NCBI GenBank assembly: GCA_020055645.1
Contig: CM034546.1
Span: 129,229,875-129,293,874, forward strand
Source of the DNA: Tomocerus qinae
Taxonomy: Eukaryota > Arthropoda > Collembola > Entomobryomorpha > Tomoceridae
Direction: 5' to 3'
DNA length: 64,000 bases
The notes beneath the pieces were generated by a model. The model saw only the letters and a list, made by a program, of their open reading frames with translations. It searched no databases and was not told the DNA's origin. The number at the start of each line of letters is the position of its first letter. Within the stretch, counting starts at the first letter, position 1. This document shows positions 22,951 to 35,369 of this stretch, piece after piece. A program made the translations under genes and the position numbers.

Positions 22951-24038
22951 TTTAAGTATCTTATGTTTACTATGCTTATGACAAAATCAATAAATATTGT
23001 GCCTCTCTCAAAGCCTTCTCTGATGATACTGTGCTTGTCCTTTGAAATTAATTTTTATTGTATGCATATCCAGGCATTTTTAACAAGGTTTTGGATGGAT
23101 TGTTATCTTAAGGTAATTTAACAAGTGTGATAGTGACAATAGCAATTAACTTGACATAATCGGCAGACTCACAAACAAAAGATTGTATAATGAAATGGTA
23201 TTTAATATTTCATCATATTGAATTCCAACAAAATCAAACCAAATATTCCAAAGGTAGGTATTACTTGGTATATATTCAGGCATAATACAATAACTAAAGA
23301 TCTTGTCGTAACGCAAATGAAACAACAGATATTATAACGAGTAAGCAAAGTTTCAAACACTTGTCACTTAATTTCCAGATAATGCTTGTCATAATACACA
23401 ATGAAAATTAATCAGCGGTCACATCAATGAAATTAGAGACTACGTATGGTAGTCACTAACCGAATGGAGTGGACTATAATATAATTAGATAGTATAATTT
23501 TAATTTATTAAATGTTATTATTGGTATTATGTTTCATTTTATGAATATTTATAAAACTAACGTCAAGTATCTGATTGATATAATACAAACCACTGCTGAG
23601 AAGACGTAGGGAAGTTTATGTTGAGCTAAAACAACGTAAACTTTGCCTAACATTAAACTGCTTAGTAATGTTGCATAACTTGTCAGGTTTCTGACGAGCT
23701 ATGTTTATACGACTCTGTATACAAGGTATTGATTTTCAGTTTTAATTTAACCCACTAGTATATAGTGCTAAAGTAGAGTAGTGTAACTTGTTCGATTGCC
23801 TAAAGGTTCGGGGACTATACTAAATAGATTACATCTATATCTAAATAGATAAATAGGGGAAGTGAAAAACTACGCTTTAGAAAATAATACTTTTCTGCTT
23901 AAATAGAATGTCGTGAGACAGCTCTCTCAAAAATCATAAGTCAGGTCATGTTGAGATCCTGTAATTTGTAATAGATCTCGAAAAAAACTTTACTCCTTCA
24001 TTATCCTTACAAATTTGCGCCTGATGATGCAGTTTCTA
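22951..24038. other. Intergenic, aminopeptidase promoter side
   Basis: No gene seen. The part next to 22950 should be the aminopeptidase promoter. The part next to 24039 is 3' flank of the second receptor. Confidence 0.5.
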
Positions 24039-26093
24039 TTACTCTATTCCCGCTACTTTATTACAACGTATTGTACGAGGTTTTTTTCTGGATGGTAAAT
24101 ACCTTCTGAAGTGACCTTTGTCACAATCTTTTAACTTGTTTATACAGATTTTTCCGAATTGAATTATCCCTTTGCAGAATGTGTGCAACTTGAACAACAA
24201 ATATTTGAGTTTGTTTATGGTTATTTTGAACAGAGACAAGACGAATTGGAAACAATTTTGGATAGAAAACAAAGGAACTATTTTATCACAAAGCAGCTCC
24301 ACATAAAATGACACAAAAAACACACAAAGTAAATATGCACACAAAATAAAAATCGTATGAATTTTCATTTTTAAGTTGATTCCCACGGGCCTACTTTCGT
24401 CATACTCAAATTGCGAATGAAATTGTTTATGTGACAAATATCCAAAAAACTTCTGTAGTTCCTCCCAATGAATTAAAAGTCCTTTCTCCTGCATCCGTTG
24501 GAAATATTTGTGGAAATTGTGTCGATAGCAGCCAATAAATTGATACGAAAACGAAACTGTGAATGCGATGTCCTTGGTGGTCATGCAATGTCCATCCAAT
24601 GATTCTAGTTTTGGTATTCTTGGTATAACATATTGTCCATCGGGTTTAGTAGTGAGATCAAATATTTTCATGGAGTAGTTCAACAACAGTTCCATATGGC
24701 GACCGCTTCTAGCTGTTGAGTTTTCAATTTCCAAGTCATAAATGTAAACACTAGAATTGATTTTCTCCGATATTTTATATTTAACAAAAATGTCAGTCCT
24801 GTTCCCATCCATAGAGATTCGATTGTCTTTTATCCATATAAGTTTGTAGTTATTCTCGACAAGTTCCTTGAAGTCCTGGAATATTTTCTTGTCTGGGGGT
24901 GCAATGATTTCACTTGTTATCCAAGTTGCATAGAGAGTAGTGATAGCGAATCCCGTGGTTGCTACTACCAAGAACAAACTCCTCCTTTTGTTATAAATAA
25001 CTCCCTGGTCTAAAAGAACAGCTGCCAAGGACATCAATATCCATCCTAGTTTCTTGGCTGAAGAGGAATTTGTTGATCCGTAAACTAAAACAAAAAATGA
25101 GAGTGGGAAAAGAGAGAAGATGAGGAGCCAACAATAATCATCAAATGTATTTTGAATCAACACCAACAGGGATACCGACTGGAAATTCGGAGACGCCTCG
25201 CAGTAAAAAGGAATCCTCTCTTCAAAGTGTTGAATAAATTTCTTTGACTTCCAATGATAGGAGTAGCCATTATAAATTCCTAACATTTGAATCTCTCCAC
25301 AAAATTTATACTCTTCTACAATGCTTCTGTGTCTTGCATATACGGCAGTAAAGTTTAATGCATCGGACATTGTCTCCATTGCTCTAAATGTTGGTGGACA
25401 AATCCAAGTCCAATCACCTTGTTTCATAGCCAAATAAGCATTATTTTTGCAATGTTGCATTGGAGTGGGGAAGTCATAAGGAATTTTTTTAGTAATCGCT
25501 CCAATTGGACTACGATGAAGATGCCCATTTAGAGAGTATCAAACTGTTTCCCAATTTTCATTTTCGATTTCTATATCTGCAACAAATCTTCTCCTTCTCT
25601 GTTTGTACAGATTTCCTGTGAACACTGAATGATGAGTTGCATTTTCGATGACAATTACAAACAGCGAACTGGATAACATAGTATCTACCATTAGTTTTAA
25701 ATTTTGGCGACGTGGGTCAAGTTTCTTCTTTTCGTATACAATTATGAATGTAGAAGAAAGGCGATTGATTTCTCTTAAAAAGAAAATATTCAAGAACGGA
25801 ACTGAATCGTCTGGTTCCATAACGATATTAACGCTACACAAAGTGTTAGACAAATCCTGTGGGTTGTTCCTGTTCTCATAATATAAATCAAGAAAAGATT
25901 TGGATGAAGCCACAGTCCATGGCTGTCTATTTTGGTTGGACAACAGAAACTTCGTTTCCCAAACAGAATTAGGAAATCTGATCAAATTAAAATCGCAATT
26001 TTTATAAAATGACAAATTTCGGATACAGTCGGCGATTTTAAAAGTACACAAAACCAAAATTAAAGAAAATTTGAAAATTATATCGAAAATCAT
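24039..26093 (-). CDS. Ionotropic-receptor-like chemoreceptor, intronless, one in-frame TGA
   Basis: A single exon from ATG 26093 to stop 24039. It would be 685 codons if read through one TGA at 25541-25539 (codon 185); the 26 codons between this stop and the next ATG (25460) stay in the same frame with no other stop. Domains: signal peptide (residues 1-23), N-terminal and S1 region, first membrane helix at about 25090-25010, a pore-like LGWILMSLAAVLLDQG helix, a third helix followed by the APPDKKIFQDFKEL lurcher-side and S2 start, S2, then a last helix at about 24350-24280 and a basic tail. This is the ionotropic receptor plan, a ligand-gated cation channel of chemosensory membranes. The single nonsense codon makes it either a young pseudogene or a readthrough gene. 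Confidence 0.78.
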
Positions 26094-26930
26094 ATTTTTA
26101 AGATGTTACAATAGCTCCCCTCACAAGTCTAAATGTTTAACTGAGAATGTTAAATGGCGTCTTTTCTATGCAGATATGACCAATGGCTTGTTTGTTTTAC
26201 TCAGTCGTCCTCAGCTACAAAGTCAAAACACATTTGATTTAGCCAACATAAAGTGCGGAATAGTTCTGTCATTTCCATTGATTTATCAATTATCGATGAT
26301 ACACAAATGATTGAAGGTTGGAATTTTTGTATAAGGACTTCCGAGATGTATCATTTCTTATACATAAATAGGTTTCATATTTCGCTATAAAGCTGTAACA
26401 TGGTTTCAAAAAGCATAATATGAAAAAAATGGGACAAAATTCCCTTTTTCTAATATTCCAAATTTAATGAGACAAATGTGTATAATACGCAGATCATGAG
26501 TGTAATACTTTTATGCCCATAAGGTAACATTTTGACCCTGGTGATACTAGTTTTGACAAAAAGTAAAATGATGGTGCTTGCAATATTTTTTTTATTCATT
26601 GCCCTGTCGACACTTTAGTGGTTGAAAAATGTTAGGTGAATGACTTATCTGATTTGACCAGCTTCAATCAATTCTGCCTTTTATTTTTCCAATTTTAATT
26701 CCGCCTCCGACACAGTTTTCCATTTCACGGTACGATATGAATAAGCATGATACCATCATATGAATAAAAACTTTCCGTAGTGTGTGTGTGTGTTTGTGTG
26801 TGTTTCCGTTATCATTTGAGAGCCTGGATTTGGCTCAGTGGCGTTGGAATGTTACAAATAATTCCAGGCTCTCAACACACAAACGAAAATAAATTTAATA
26901 ATATTATAATATTCTCGGCTTGACTCTTGC
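26094..26930. other. Intergenic; microsatellite and a hairpin
   Basis: No gene seen. Contains a GT-rich microsatellite at about 26779-26803 and a hairpin with a perfect 12-bp stem (26818-26829 with 26864-26875) enclosing a tRNA-like A-box word. Confidence 0.55.
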
Positions 26931-26933
26931 AAC

Positions 26934-28120
26934 TAAAATTCACTAATTGGGGTAGCATAAGTGGGAGACATCCAAATAAATAATATTCACTAATTGGTGT
27001 AGCATAAGTGGGAGACATCCAAATAATATTCACTAATTGGTGAAGCAAAAGTGGGAGACATCCAAATAATATTCACTAATTGGTGTAGCATAAGTGGGAG
27101 ACATCCAAATAATATTCACTAATTGGTGTAGCATAAGTGGGAGACATCCAAATAATATTCACTAATTGGTGTAGCATAAGTGGAAGACATCCAAATAATA
27201 TTCACTAATTGGTGTAGCATAAGTGTGAGACATCCAAATTATAATTTCTCTAAATTGTGTAGCATGGGTGGGGGACATTCAAATTATAATTTCTCTAAAT
27301 TGTGTAGCATGGGTGGGGGACATTCAAATCATATTCCTAAATTGTGTAGCATGGGTGGGAGACTTCAAACTCATATTCCTAAAAGGTGTAGCATAAGTGG
27401 GAGACTTCAAACTCATATTCCTAAATTGTGTAGCATGGGTGGGAGATTCCCAACTCATATTCCTAAAAGGTGTAGCATGGGTGGGAGACTTCCAAATCAT
27501 ATTCCTAAATTGTGTAGCATGGGTGGGAGATTTCCAACTCATATTCTAAAAAGGTGTAGCATGAGTGGGAGATTTCCAACTCATATTCCTAAAAGGTGTA
27601 GCATGGGTGGGAGACTTCAAACTCATATTCCTAAATTGTGTAGCATGGGTGGGAGATTTCCAACTCATATTCCTAAATTGTGTAGCATGTGTGGGAGATT
27701 TCCAACTCATATTCCTGAAAGGTGTAGCATGGGTGGGAGACTTCCAAATCATATTCCTAAATTGTGCAGCATGGGTGGGAGATTTCTAACTCATATTCTA
27801 AAAAGGTGTAGCATGGGTGGGAGATTTCCAACTCATATTCCTAAAAGGTGTAGCATGGGTGGGAGACTTCCAATTCATATTCCTAAATTGTGTAGCATGG
27901 GTGGGAGATTTCCAACTCATGACTCATATTCCTAAAAGGTGTAGCACAAGTGGGAGATTTCCAACTCATATTCCTAAAAGGTGTAGCACAAGTGGGAGAT
28001 TTCCAACTCATATTCCTAAAAGGTGTAGCACAAGTGGGAGATTTCCAACTCATATTCCTAAAAGGTGTAGCATGGGTGGGAGACTTCAATCCAAATTTCT
28101 AAACTTAGTAAGCGCACGAA
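26934..28120. repeat. Compound minisatellite, 43-bp then 42-bp units
   Basis: The first part (to about 27235) has units of 43 bases with the core ttggtgtagcataagtggga. The second part has about twenty units of 42 bases with related cores (gtgtagcatgggtgggaga). Because 42 is a multiple of three the second part keeps long frames open on both strands, translating as a 14-residue repeat like HIPKRCSMGGRFPT. No start context, splice signals or domain supports a gene. Confidence 0.9.
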
Positions 28121-29384
28121 TATGGAGTTAAATTCCTAAGTTTAAGGGTTTGTTATTTAAAAATTAAAAGAAAAATTTAAAACATTTTTGTAAATAATAA
28201 ATTTTTGAAGTTTGCTTTAAATTAGTTTTCAAATTAAAAACAATTATTTTCATTTTTTCGAAATTTCATGCACCCAGTTATTAACCCCGTCCGTAGGACG
28301 GGTAACCTTACTCGTCAAATTATATAAAATGATATCACGCAATAAACTGCGACGCCAGACAACTTACAATTTCAATGTTGTCTCTTTCTGTTCTTTGCAC
28401 ACGTATATTGTTTACTATAGACTTTAGTTACATTTTTGGTCTAATACTAAACATATACTATTTAAATTTTATAGCTTTTTTGTCCACTAATTATGAAAAA
28501 TATTATTTAGCTCCATTGTTTTCAGTATTTGACAAGTAGTTTTTTCTATAGGTAGGTGATTTTTATACAAGGAATTTTTTAATTGTAATTTTAATTGATG
28601 GATTAAAATTAAACCAATAAATTATGGTGAATCGGTACAAATAGTATTTCAAAATCTTTGACCCTTGTGAGATATCAAAGGCCAAAGTTGATTTTCCAAA
28701 CGTAGTCCAAACGTATCGTTTGAAAGCAGGAGGTAAATCTCAATGCACTGCCATTATTTTTGCATGCCATATGTGATAGTCCTTATCAGCTTATCACAAA
28801 CGTCATATACGTGACGTACGTAGTTGTCACTTTGTCAAGTACTTGGATAGTAGACGTAGTCGGCCTTCTAGACCATTAGAATGATTTACTTGCAAATCAT
28901 GCAAAGTTTCGGCACACATGGCAAATCTATACTCTATGGTAACTATATCTGGTCAATGACCAAAAAATTTGCCACCTGTGGCAGTTGATTTTCAATTAAA
29001 AAAGGTCTCCCTGCTAAAGAATTCTCTATTTCTCTAAATCCAAGCCTAAAAGAGCGTGAAGAGAATTTGAAATCTAATTAATGCTGATGAAGCTATATGT
29101 ATTTCATTTCATAATTGAAATATTTTAATTCATGCATTTTACAATACATCTTTTGTAATTTAAAATTAATAAAAATCATCTGTAGAGATGACAACTGGAA
29201 TTTTCTCACCGTCTAGGAGGCCCTCCCATTGGTGGATATTTTCATTTCAAATCATAGACTTCCATGAGACTATGACGAAATTTGACACAAATAAAGACAT
29301 GGGAGGGCCTTAGACCAAAGTTTCAATTGTCATGTAATAATTGTGCAAGTAATAAAGCTATTCAGCTGTGCATTGTGACAAAAT
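28121..29384. other. Intergenic; short inverted repeat at 29217-29313
   Basis: No gene seen. At 29217-29313 a roughly 97-base segment is bounded by the inverted words aggccctcccat and atgggagggcct, resembling a tiny MITE. Confidence 0.5.
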
Positions 29385-32300
29385 CTATTTAGCAACGGGT
29401 GTTTGTGGAGTTCTAGAGCGACTGGCTCGAACAATTTGATTTCGGAGTTTAATTAATTCTTCTTCTTCTTTGGGCCTGAAGGTTGGCGGAGTAGCCAAGA
29501 CTTCAATAGCGGTTTTACGCCTCTCAGGGTCTGTATTGGTATTAGGATAGGGCAAGCTCAAGGTCCTGTTCAAAACTTCTTTTGTCTGAAGCGAAGAAGA
29601 ATTTATTTCAGAAGTTTGTCTGTTATAGAATTTACCCACGTCAACGTCCCTCGCTTTTATTTCATCGGCGTCCTTCGCTTTTATTTCATCGGCGTCCTTC
29701 GCTTTTATTACATCGGCGTCTGTCGCTTTTATTTCATCGGCGTCTGTCGCTTTTATTTCATCGGCGTCCGTCGCTTTTATTTCCGCAGAGCTATGTTTCA
29801 AATCAATTTCGTCCACTAAGGAAGAGTCAGTGGTGTCCTTCGTTTCACTGATTTGGACTAACTCTCCATTTTTATCAGAATGTACTTCAATTGTTTCTGA
29901 ATCTTCTGACTTATCTGGAGAAATGGGCAGATATTCGGATTCTTCTTGAAGAAAAGTTTTCTGGACATCAACAGGGGATGGGGACTTCTTTTCATAGACT
30001 TCAGCTGCAGCCGCTACGCTGATTTTTCGTTCTATTGACTTTTTGTTGTTGTTATTAATTTCGGCAAAAGCATCCCATTTAACTTGATTGTCACTGGGTG
30101 ACATCAGAAACTGTTCAACAATTGACTCATTGCCACCATTTGATATTTTGTTGTCATTAACTTCTGGGATTAAGCTCAGAAATAATTCTTCAGAGTTAGA
30201 CCCTGCAGAGGTTGGTGTAATTACTGTGACAGAAGGATCAATAAGGTCAGTGAAAAATGGAGTTTTACTGGGCGGCGGTGTTTTTGGCACCGGAGGAAAG
30301 AACGGAACTTTATGTGGCGGCGGTGTCTTTGGCAGTGGTGGGGAAAATACTTCATCTTCAGATGTTGTCTGTTGATATTCAAGAAAATAAGGTTGAAGTA
30401 AGGTAGTGGTTGCACAAATACCTACTATCAATGTTATTGTTTTAATGGTTGAAGTAAGGTAGTGGTTTTCACAAATACTTGTCAATTTTATTGTTTCATT
30501 AAGGTTTAAGTTAAGTCCCTCGAAATCGGGTTCTGGCATATGTCCAATATATTTCCTGATGCAATTCTTAAAATGTGCAACAACTGTCTTACTTCAACCC
30601 AAAATAATACCCAATTTACAACTGTTAAAAAATATTTTTATCTCTACACAACCTTTTGATAATCTGTTGTTGATATTTCAAGTGTCTTTGGAGGTTGATG
30701 TTTCGTCGGATTATTTTCATTAACAGTCTGTGGCAAATAATTCAACAATAATTATAAAATCATAAAACAAAGTGCGTAATTAAAAACGTCCAGTAGTAGA
30801 AACAGGTTATATGCATTATCTCACCTGTTCAGTTGTCCTTTCTTGATTTAATTCCTGGATATTGTCATGTGAAACAGTCTCGACCGTAGACTGCAAATCA
30901 TTTTGTTAATTATAATTACTATCATTTAGAAAAGACTACAAACATTTCAAAATGATAGTACCTGAATTGGTGGCGTATTTTGAGCATCTAATTGATCTGG
31001 TTTGGAATCCTGTGGTTCAGTATGTTGAACCTCGGCATGTTCGGTAACTTCAGTAGACTAAATATATACCCATCTCATAATAATAATTACGAATTCAATT
31101 ATACACTATATTCGGAAAAAATGTACAGCAATTACCTTTGGTGGTGCAGTTCGGGCTGCGGGAGCTGGAGTTATTATTTCATGAGCATCTAATTGGTCCA
31201 CAGAAGAAAGTAAATCCTAAATGACAAAAGACAATCACATTTCATTATCCGCTGAAATTTATTCACTAAATAATTTTATTAACCTTTTCTGTTGGCAGTG
31301 TGTTTATTGGAACTGATTCAACAGTTTTTTGAGGAAGATCAGGCCGTGGTTTCACATTTTCAGGCAACTAACCATTTAAAAGTTAAAATTTGAATCAAAC
31401 CTTTTAGAATTTGTACCAATTAACTTTTAATTATCTATTTACCTGTTCAGAAGGTTTTGACATTCTTTTGACCGGAGTAGGTTGTTGAAGGACAGGAATA
31501 GCTTTATTTGTTGTTGATGGTGGCTAAAAAGTATAATAGAATTTTTAACGGAAATTCTTTTCAAGATTAAGGAAAGTTTGATGATATTTACTAAACCTGG
31601 GTCGGTTTGGAATCCGATTGGGTTGTTTTAACTGCGTCCTTTGACTTCGCTTCACCTATAGTCACCTATAGAATTTGAAAAATTGTGTAACTATGCTAAA
31701 ACCTAAAAAATTGTTCCAAAATGTCAAATCTAACCTGTTGATTAGGCAATGTAGTGGTGGAAACCTTTTTTGCTGGCTTCGGTTGAATTAGTTGGGTAGC
31801 CTGTGAATAATTACAATAAATTCGTGAACTATGGTTGATTTATAAAAAGGTTAATTAGATGCTTGTAAAGGCCTAATTGCCGATATTTACCTTAAATTTC
31901 ATAGCAAGTTCCCTTACGGAAGGCATTTTAACCTCTTCAGCTTCCGCGGTCGGTGAAACAGTGTTTGTAGGATCCGCAATTTCATTTTGGGTCAAATCAG
32001 GGTTTCGGGCCTTTAATTAAAAAATTACAGTAAAAGGAAACGTTAATACTTTTGAAAAATGAATCTCTTTAGATTAAAATACCTGAAATATTCCGTTTTC
32101 GGAAGAAATAACCTTGCTGTTGCTCTTTTTGGTAATTCTATAAAATAAACACGCAGTTTTTGTTACTTTGGATGTAAATTGTACTTTTTTGCTATGAGGG
32201 TGTTATTTTACATTTGTTTCTAATTTTTAGTACACTTATACCATTATAAAAGAATTTCTATTATAGCAATTATAATAAATAGTCGGTTTTTGTAATTACT

Positions 32301-32487
32301 TTTTAAAATTCTGGGGTTCGATATTGAACTTGTTCTTAAGACTGTGAAATTCTTCATCACGTCTAGGAATAACTTGCTGGGAACTGTAAACAATTTATGT
32401 ATATTTTTCAATAATTGATACCTTACGATTTTGTGAAAATAAATGTCACAAGTTTATAAAAGGTAGTTTGGAGTACCTGTTGTCCAT
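29385..32487 (-). CDS. Low-complexity Pro/Ser/Thr/Glu-rich protein of unknown function, about 13 exons
   Basis: Starts with an 11-base coding exon (ATG 32487 to 32477), then 32383, and continues through about ten small exons of 60-120 bases (near 32310, 32100, 31990, 31790, 31660, 31520, 31360, 31210, 31050, 30890, 30720). It ends in a large exon 30368-29385. The frames are in agreement with GT-AG sites, mostly in phase. The product is disordered: many Thr-Pro-Pro and Lys-Pro stretches, acidic runs, an SVRELAMKF motif in the middle, and six copies of an 8-residue unit DEIKATDA (29640-29790). The tail has a short charged helix and RSRTPQTP. I do not recognise the family; an adaptor or cytoskeleton-associated scaffold is only a guess. 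A 209-bp MITE sits 22 bases upstream of the last exon. Confidence 0.65.
30391..30599. mobile_element. MITE copy (ggttgaag family) with partial 5' duplication
   Basis: Ends ggttgaagtaagg and cttacttcaacc. Flanks gaaaataa and caaaataa agree in 7 of 8 bases, a target duplication. The first 19 bases are repeated at 30447, making this copy longer than its relatives. It lies in the intron just before the last exon of the low-complexity gene. Confidence 0.85.
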
Positions 32488-33389
32488 ATCGTACTAGTTT
32501 CCAATGGAATTTTCCTCAGAAAATGGTTTAATTATAGAAATAATAAATTTTTAAAATAGGAAAGTATGAGATTTTATTAAACGCGTAAAATTATGAAAAT
32601 TGTGATTAGTTACGTGAATGAAATGTAGGCAACAAGTGTACAAGAGAGAGGTTAGGTGTCAAGAGATCCTACATTAAAATGTAAGAAGATAAAAGGCATT
32701 CTTGTTATCATCAGTATGATTACCTGTCTACCTGTAATCAGAATCAGTGTTTCTGGTCAGTTATAAAATTGAAGGTCGGAGAGATAAAGGTGTCAAACAT
32801 AAAAGGAAAGTTGACATTTTAATTAACTTGATCATGATTTATGACAAGGAAATAAAAAGGTGAATTCCAACCCGTGAAGGTATTTGATAAATCTCTATTA
32901 TAATTATTGGCTGTTGTTCTTCCGATTGTAAAACGCTGTGGTAGGTACTTAAATGTCCTCAAAATAGAGATCTGTTTCTACTACTGTCGTATCTAAATAA
33001 CTCGAATTCTCGAAGGTCCTACTTTGTAAGTACCAAAGCGATGTATTTTTTATCTAACCTCCAACTTTTCAATTTCGATTATTAAGTATGCTATTTAACC
33101 TCAGGGTGATAGAATACAAGGGTGGTCTCAATTACATGTAAACACATTGCCCCAAAAGCAAAAATCAGGGTTTCAGTTATCCTTGATAATAGTGTGACGT
33201 AAACATAACGCAGATTCTGAGACTTACATGCATAGGCATAGTAGACAAAGGCTTTTAATCCAGAATTTATATCATGCATACTTTAAAAACCAATTTTCAT
33301 TGAAACTTGACAGTTATTATTAATGTATAACTAAAATTTCTTTCCAGAGCACAAATATTTACCTTATTGAGCTGAATAAAAATTATTTT
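32488..33389. other. Intergenic
   Basis: No gene seen. The right part should contain the promoter of the low-complexity gene. Confidence 0.45.
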
Positions 33390-35369
33390 TCATCTTGCAA
33401 ATACATACATAACATCTCTAACGTCAATAAGGTCTTGCGTTAATTTTGGACAAACTTGAAGTTCACTATTATCATAGTCGATTAGAGCTTGCAATGTATT
33501 TTTTGTGATCAGTGTTCCAGATTGAAGCATGATTCCATGATCAACAGTGTGGTTTCTCACAAGTTTTATCATATGGGGACCGTCCGGAAAAATAAATACA
33601 TTTCTATTAGGGCATTGTGGGTTTTCAAAACTAAATTTTGATAGGGAGATTCCTAACTCATTGTGAAGACCCCTATTTGAGCCTCCTAGATCACTGATTA
33701 ATCCACAAACTTTAAAATTGATCTCCTCCAATTTAGTAATCACCTCCATAATTAAGGGTTTCGTAACTTCTTGATCAAATTCAAAGTAAAATGGCTGTTC
33801 CAATGGTTCAACACAAAGCCCCCTGAGAAGTAAAACTTGAACTTTCTTGCATGGCCCTATTACCATATCAATCGACGTGTCCAATACAACTGATGAATCC
33901 AGGGACATTTCGTCAAAGCAAATCGCGCAAAGCCTTCTAAAGTCATCCATAGATTCCCCTTGGCTTTACATATCAGTAATGACATCATGAAGTATACCAT
34001 TTTCGCAGGAAAACTTCTGTGCCCATCGCTTCAAAGTACTTGCAGCCGGCAGGGGGATTTTCCAAATTTCTCTAACTGTTTCGTACGCTTTTCTTGACAC
34101 TGCAACTAGAGACAGACATTTTGCTATATCATCAGACTTTTAATTAACTTTTTTCGTTCCACAGTTGAGTTTCAGAAAATATTCCTTTAACTCCAGTCAG
34201 TAAGCGATGGTCTGTTGATGAACTCCTTCCCTCAATCAGCGGTTTTAATTTAACACTTGCAATCTTCTTTTTCAGACGGTCTTCTAAAACTTTTAAGGAT
34301 GATATTTTTTTCTTGAGGTATTGCTCCTTTTTTTGGACATTTAATAATTTTATCTTCAAATTTCTTTTTTGGAAATAAAGTTTCTGCTTTTGGCATTTTT
34401 CATACGGAATTACATAATTTTGATTCTCTAAAATAGATCATTAGATTACGCGGTCAAACCTTAAATGTTTGTCAATGATATTCAATTTAACTTTAACTTG
34501 AATTACCTGTGGGGAAATCACGACTGGATGTCCATACATCATTTGGTGGACCAACTGTTAAATGTTCGATAGATAAGCTGCTTGTCGATTTTGCCGATAC
34601 AGGCTCTGTTGGCTGTTCAGAAATGTCCAGACCATTCAGCGGGCTTAATTCTGAAAGAAAAATGGACAATTTGAATAGGAAAGGAATTTTTATTTAGTTT
34701 TGATGTAAATAAAGTAAAGGGCTTGTACAGAGGCTTTCAAATTACCTTCGTATTTCGTATCTATCATTCGTATCTATGATTCGTATCTATAATATCGGAG
34801 TTGCACCTCGACGCTTTCCTAAATGTAGACATTTTTTGAAATCCAGCCATATGATTGGTTATTTCTATAACGAATATCTTAAATTCGCCAAATGGGAACA
34901 TTTAGAAAAAATTTTGCTATTGTTTCGAAATACAATACAATTCATGAAATTTTTAGTTTAGTTGAGTGGGCAAATGATAATAATATGATTCTATTGTACT
35001 TTGCCCTTGCAAAGTCTTAGCATTTATTTTGTGTAGAATATTTCATGATTCATGATTATATTGTATTTCCAAAACAATTGCAAACGATGTTCTCATTTGG
35101 GGAATCGTATAAAATATTCGTTATAGTAATAATCAATAAACCATAGTAACTGGTGTAAAAAAGTAACGGAGCAAGTACAGGAATTATACTGATTAGTATA
35201 CAATATTCCCTGTCTGAATATTCAAAAAGGCTAAAGTACTGTACAAACATACAGAGACTGGTAACTGGGCCATAAGGCTTATGCATAGCACTGTCCAAAA
35301 ATAGAAAGCCAGTAAAATACAATCCCAAGTCCACGGTATATGATTTTCGAATCAATTGTCAGTTATCTG

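Noticed and set aside
27180-27935. 251-residue open frame with Cys-rich 14-residue repeats
   Set aside because: It is the translation of a minisatellite whose unit is divisible by three, and equally long frames exist on the opposite strand.
35056-35355. Hydrophobic 99-residue open frame
   Set aside because: Next to and partly within satellite sequence, no homologous motif, AT-rich DNA readily gives hydrophobic frames.
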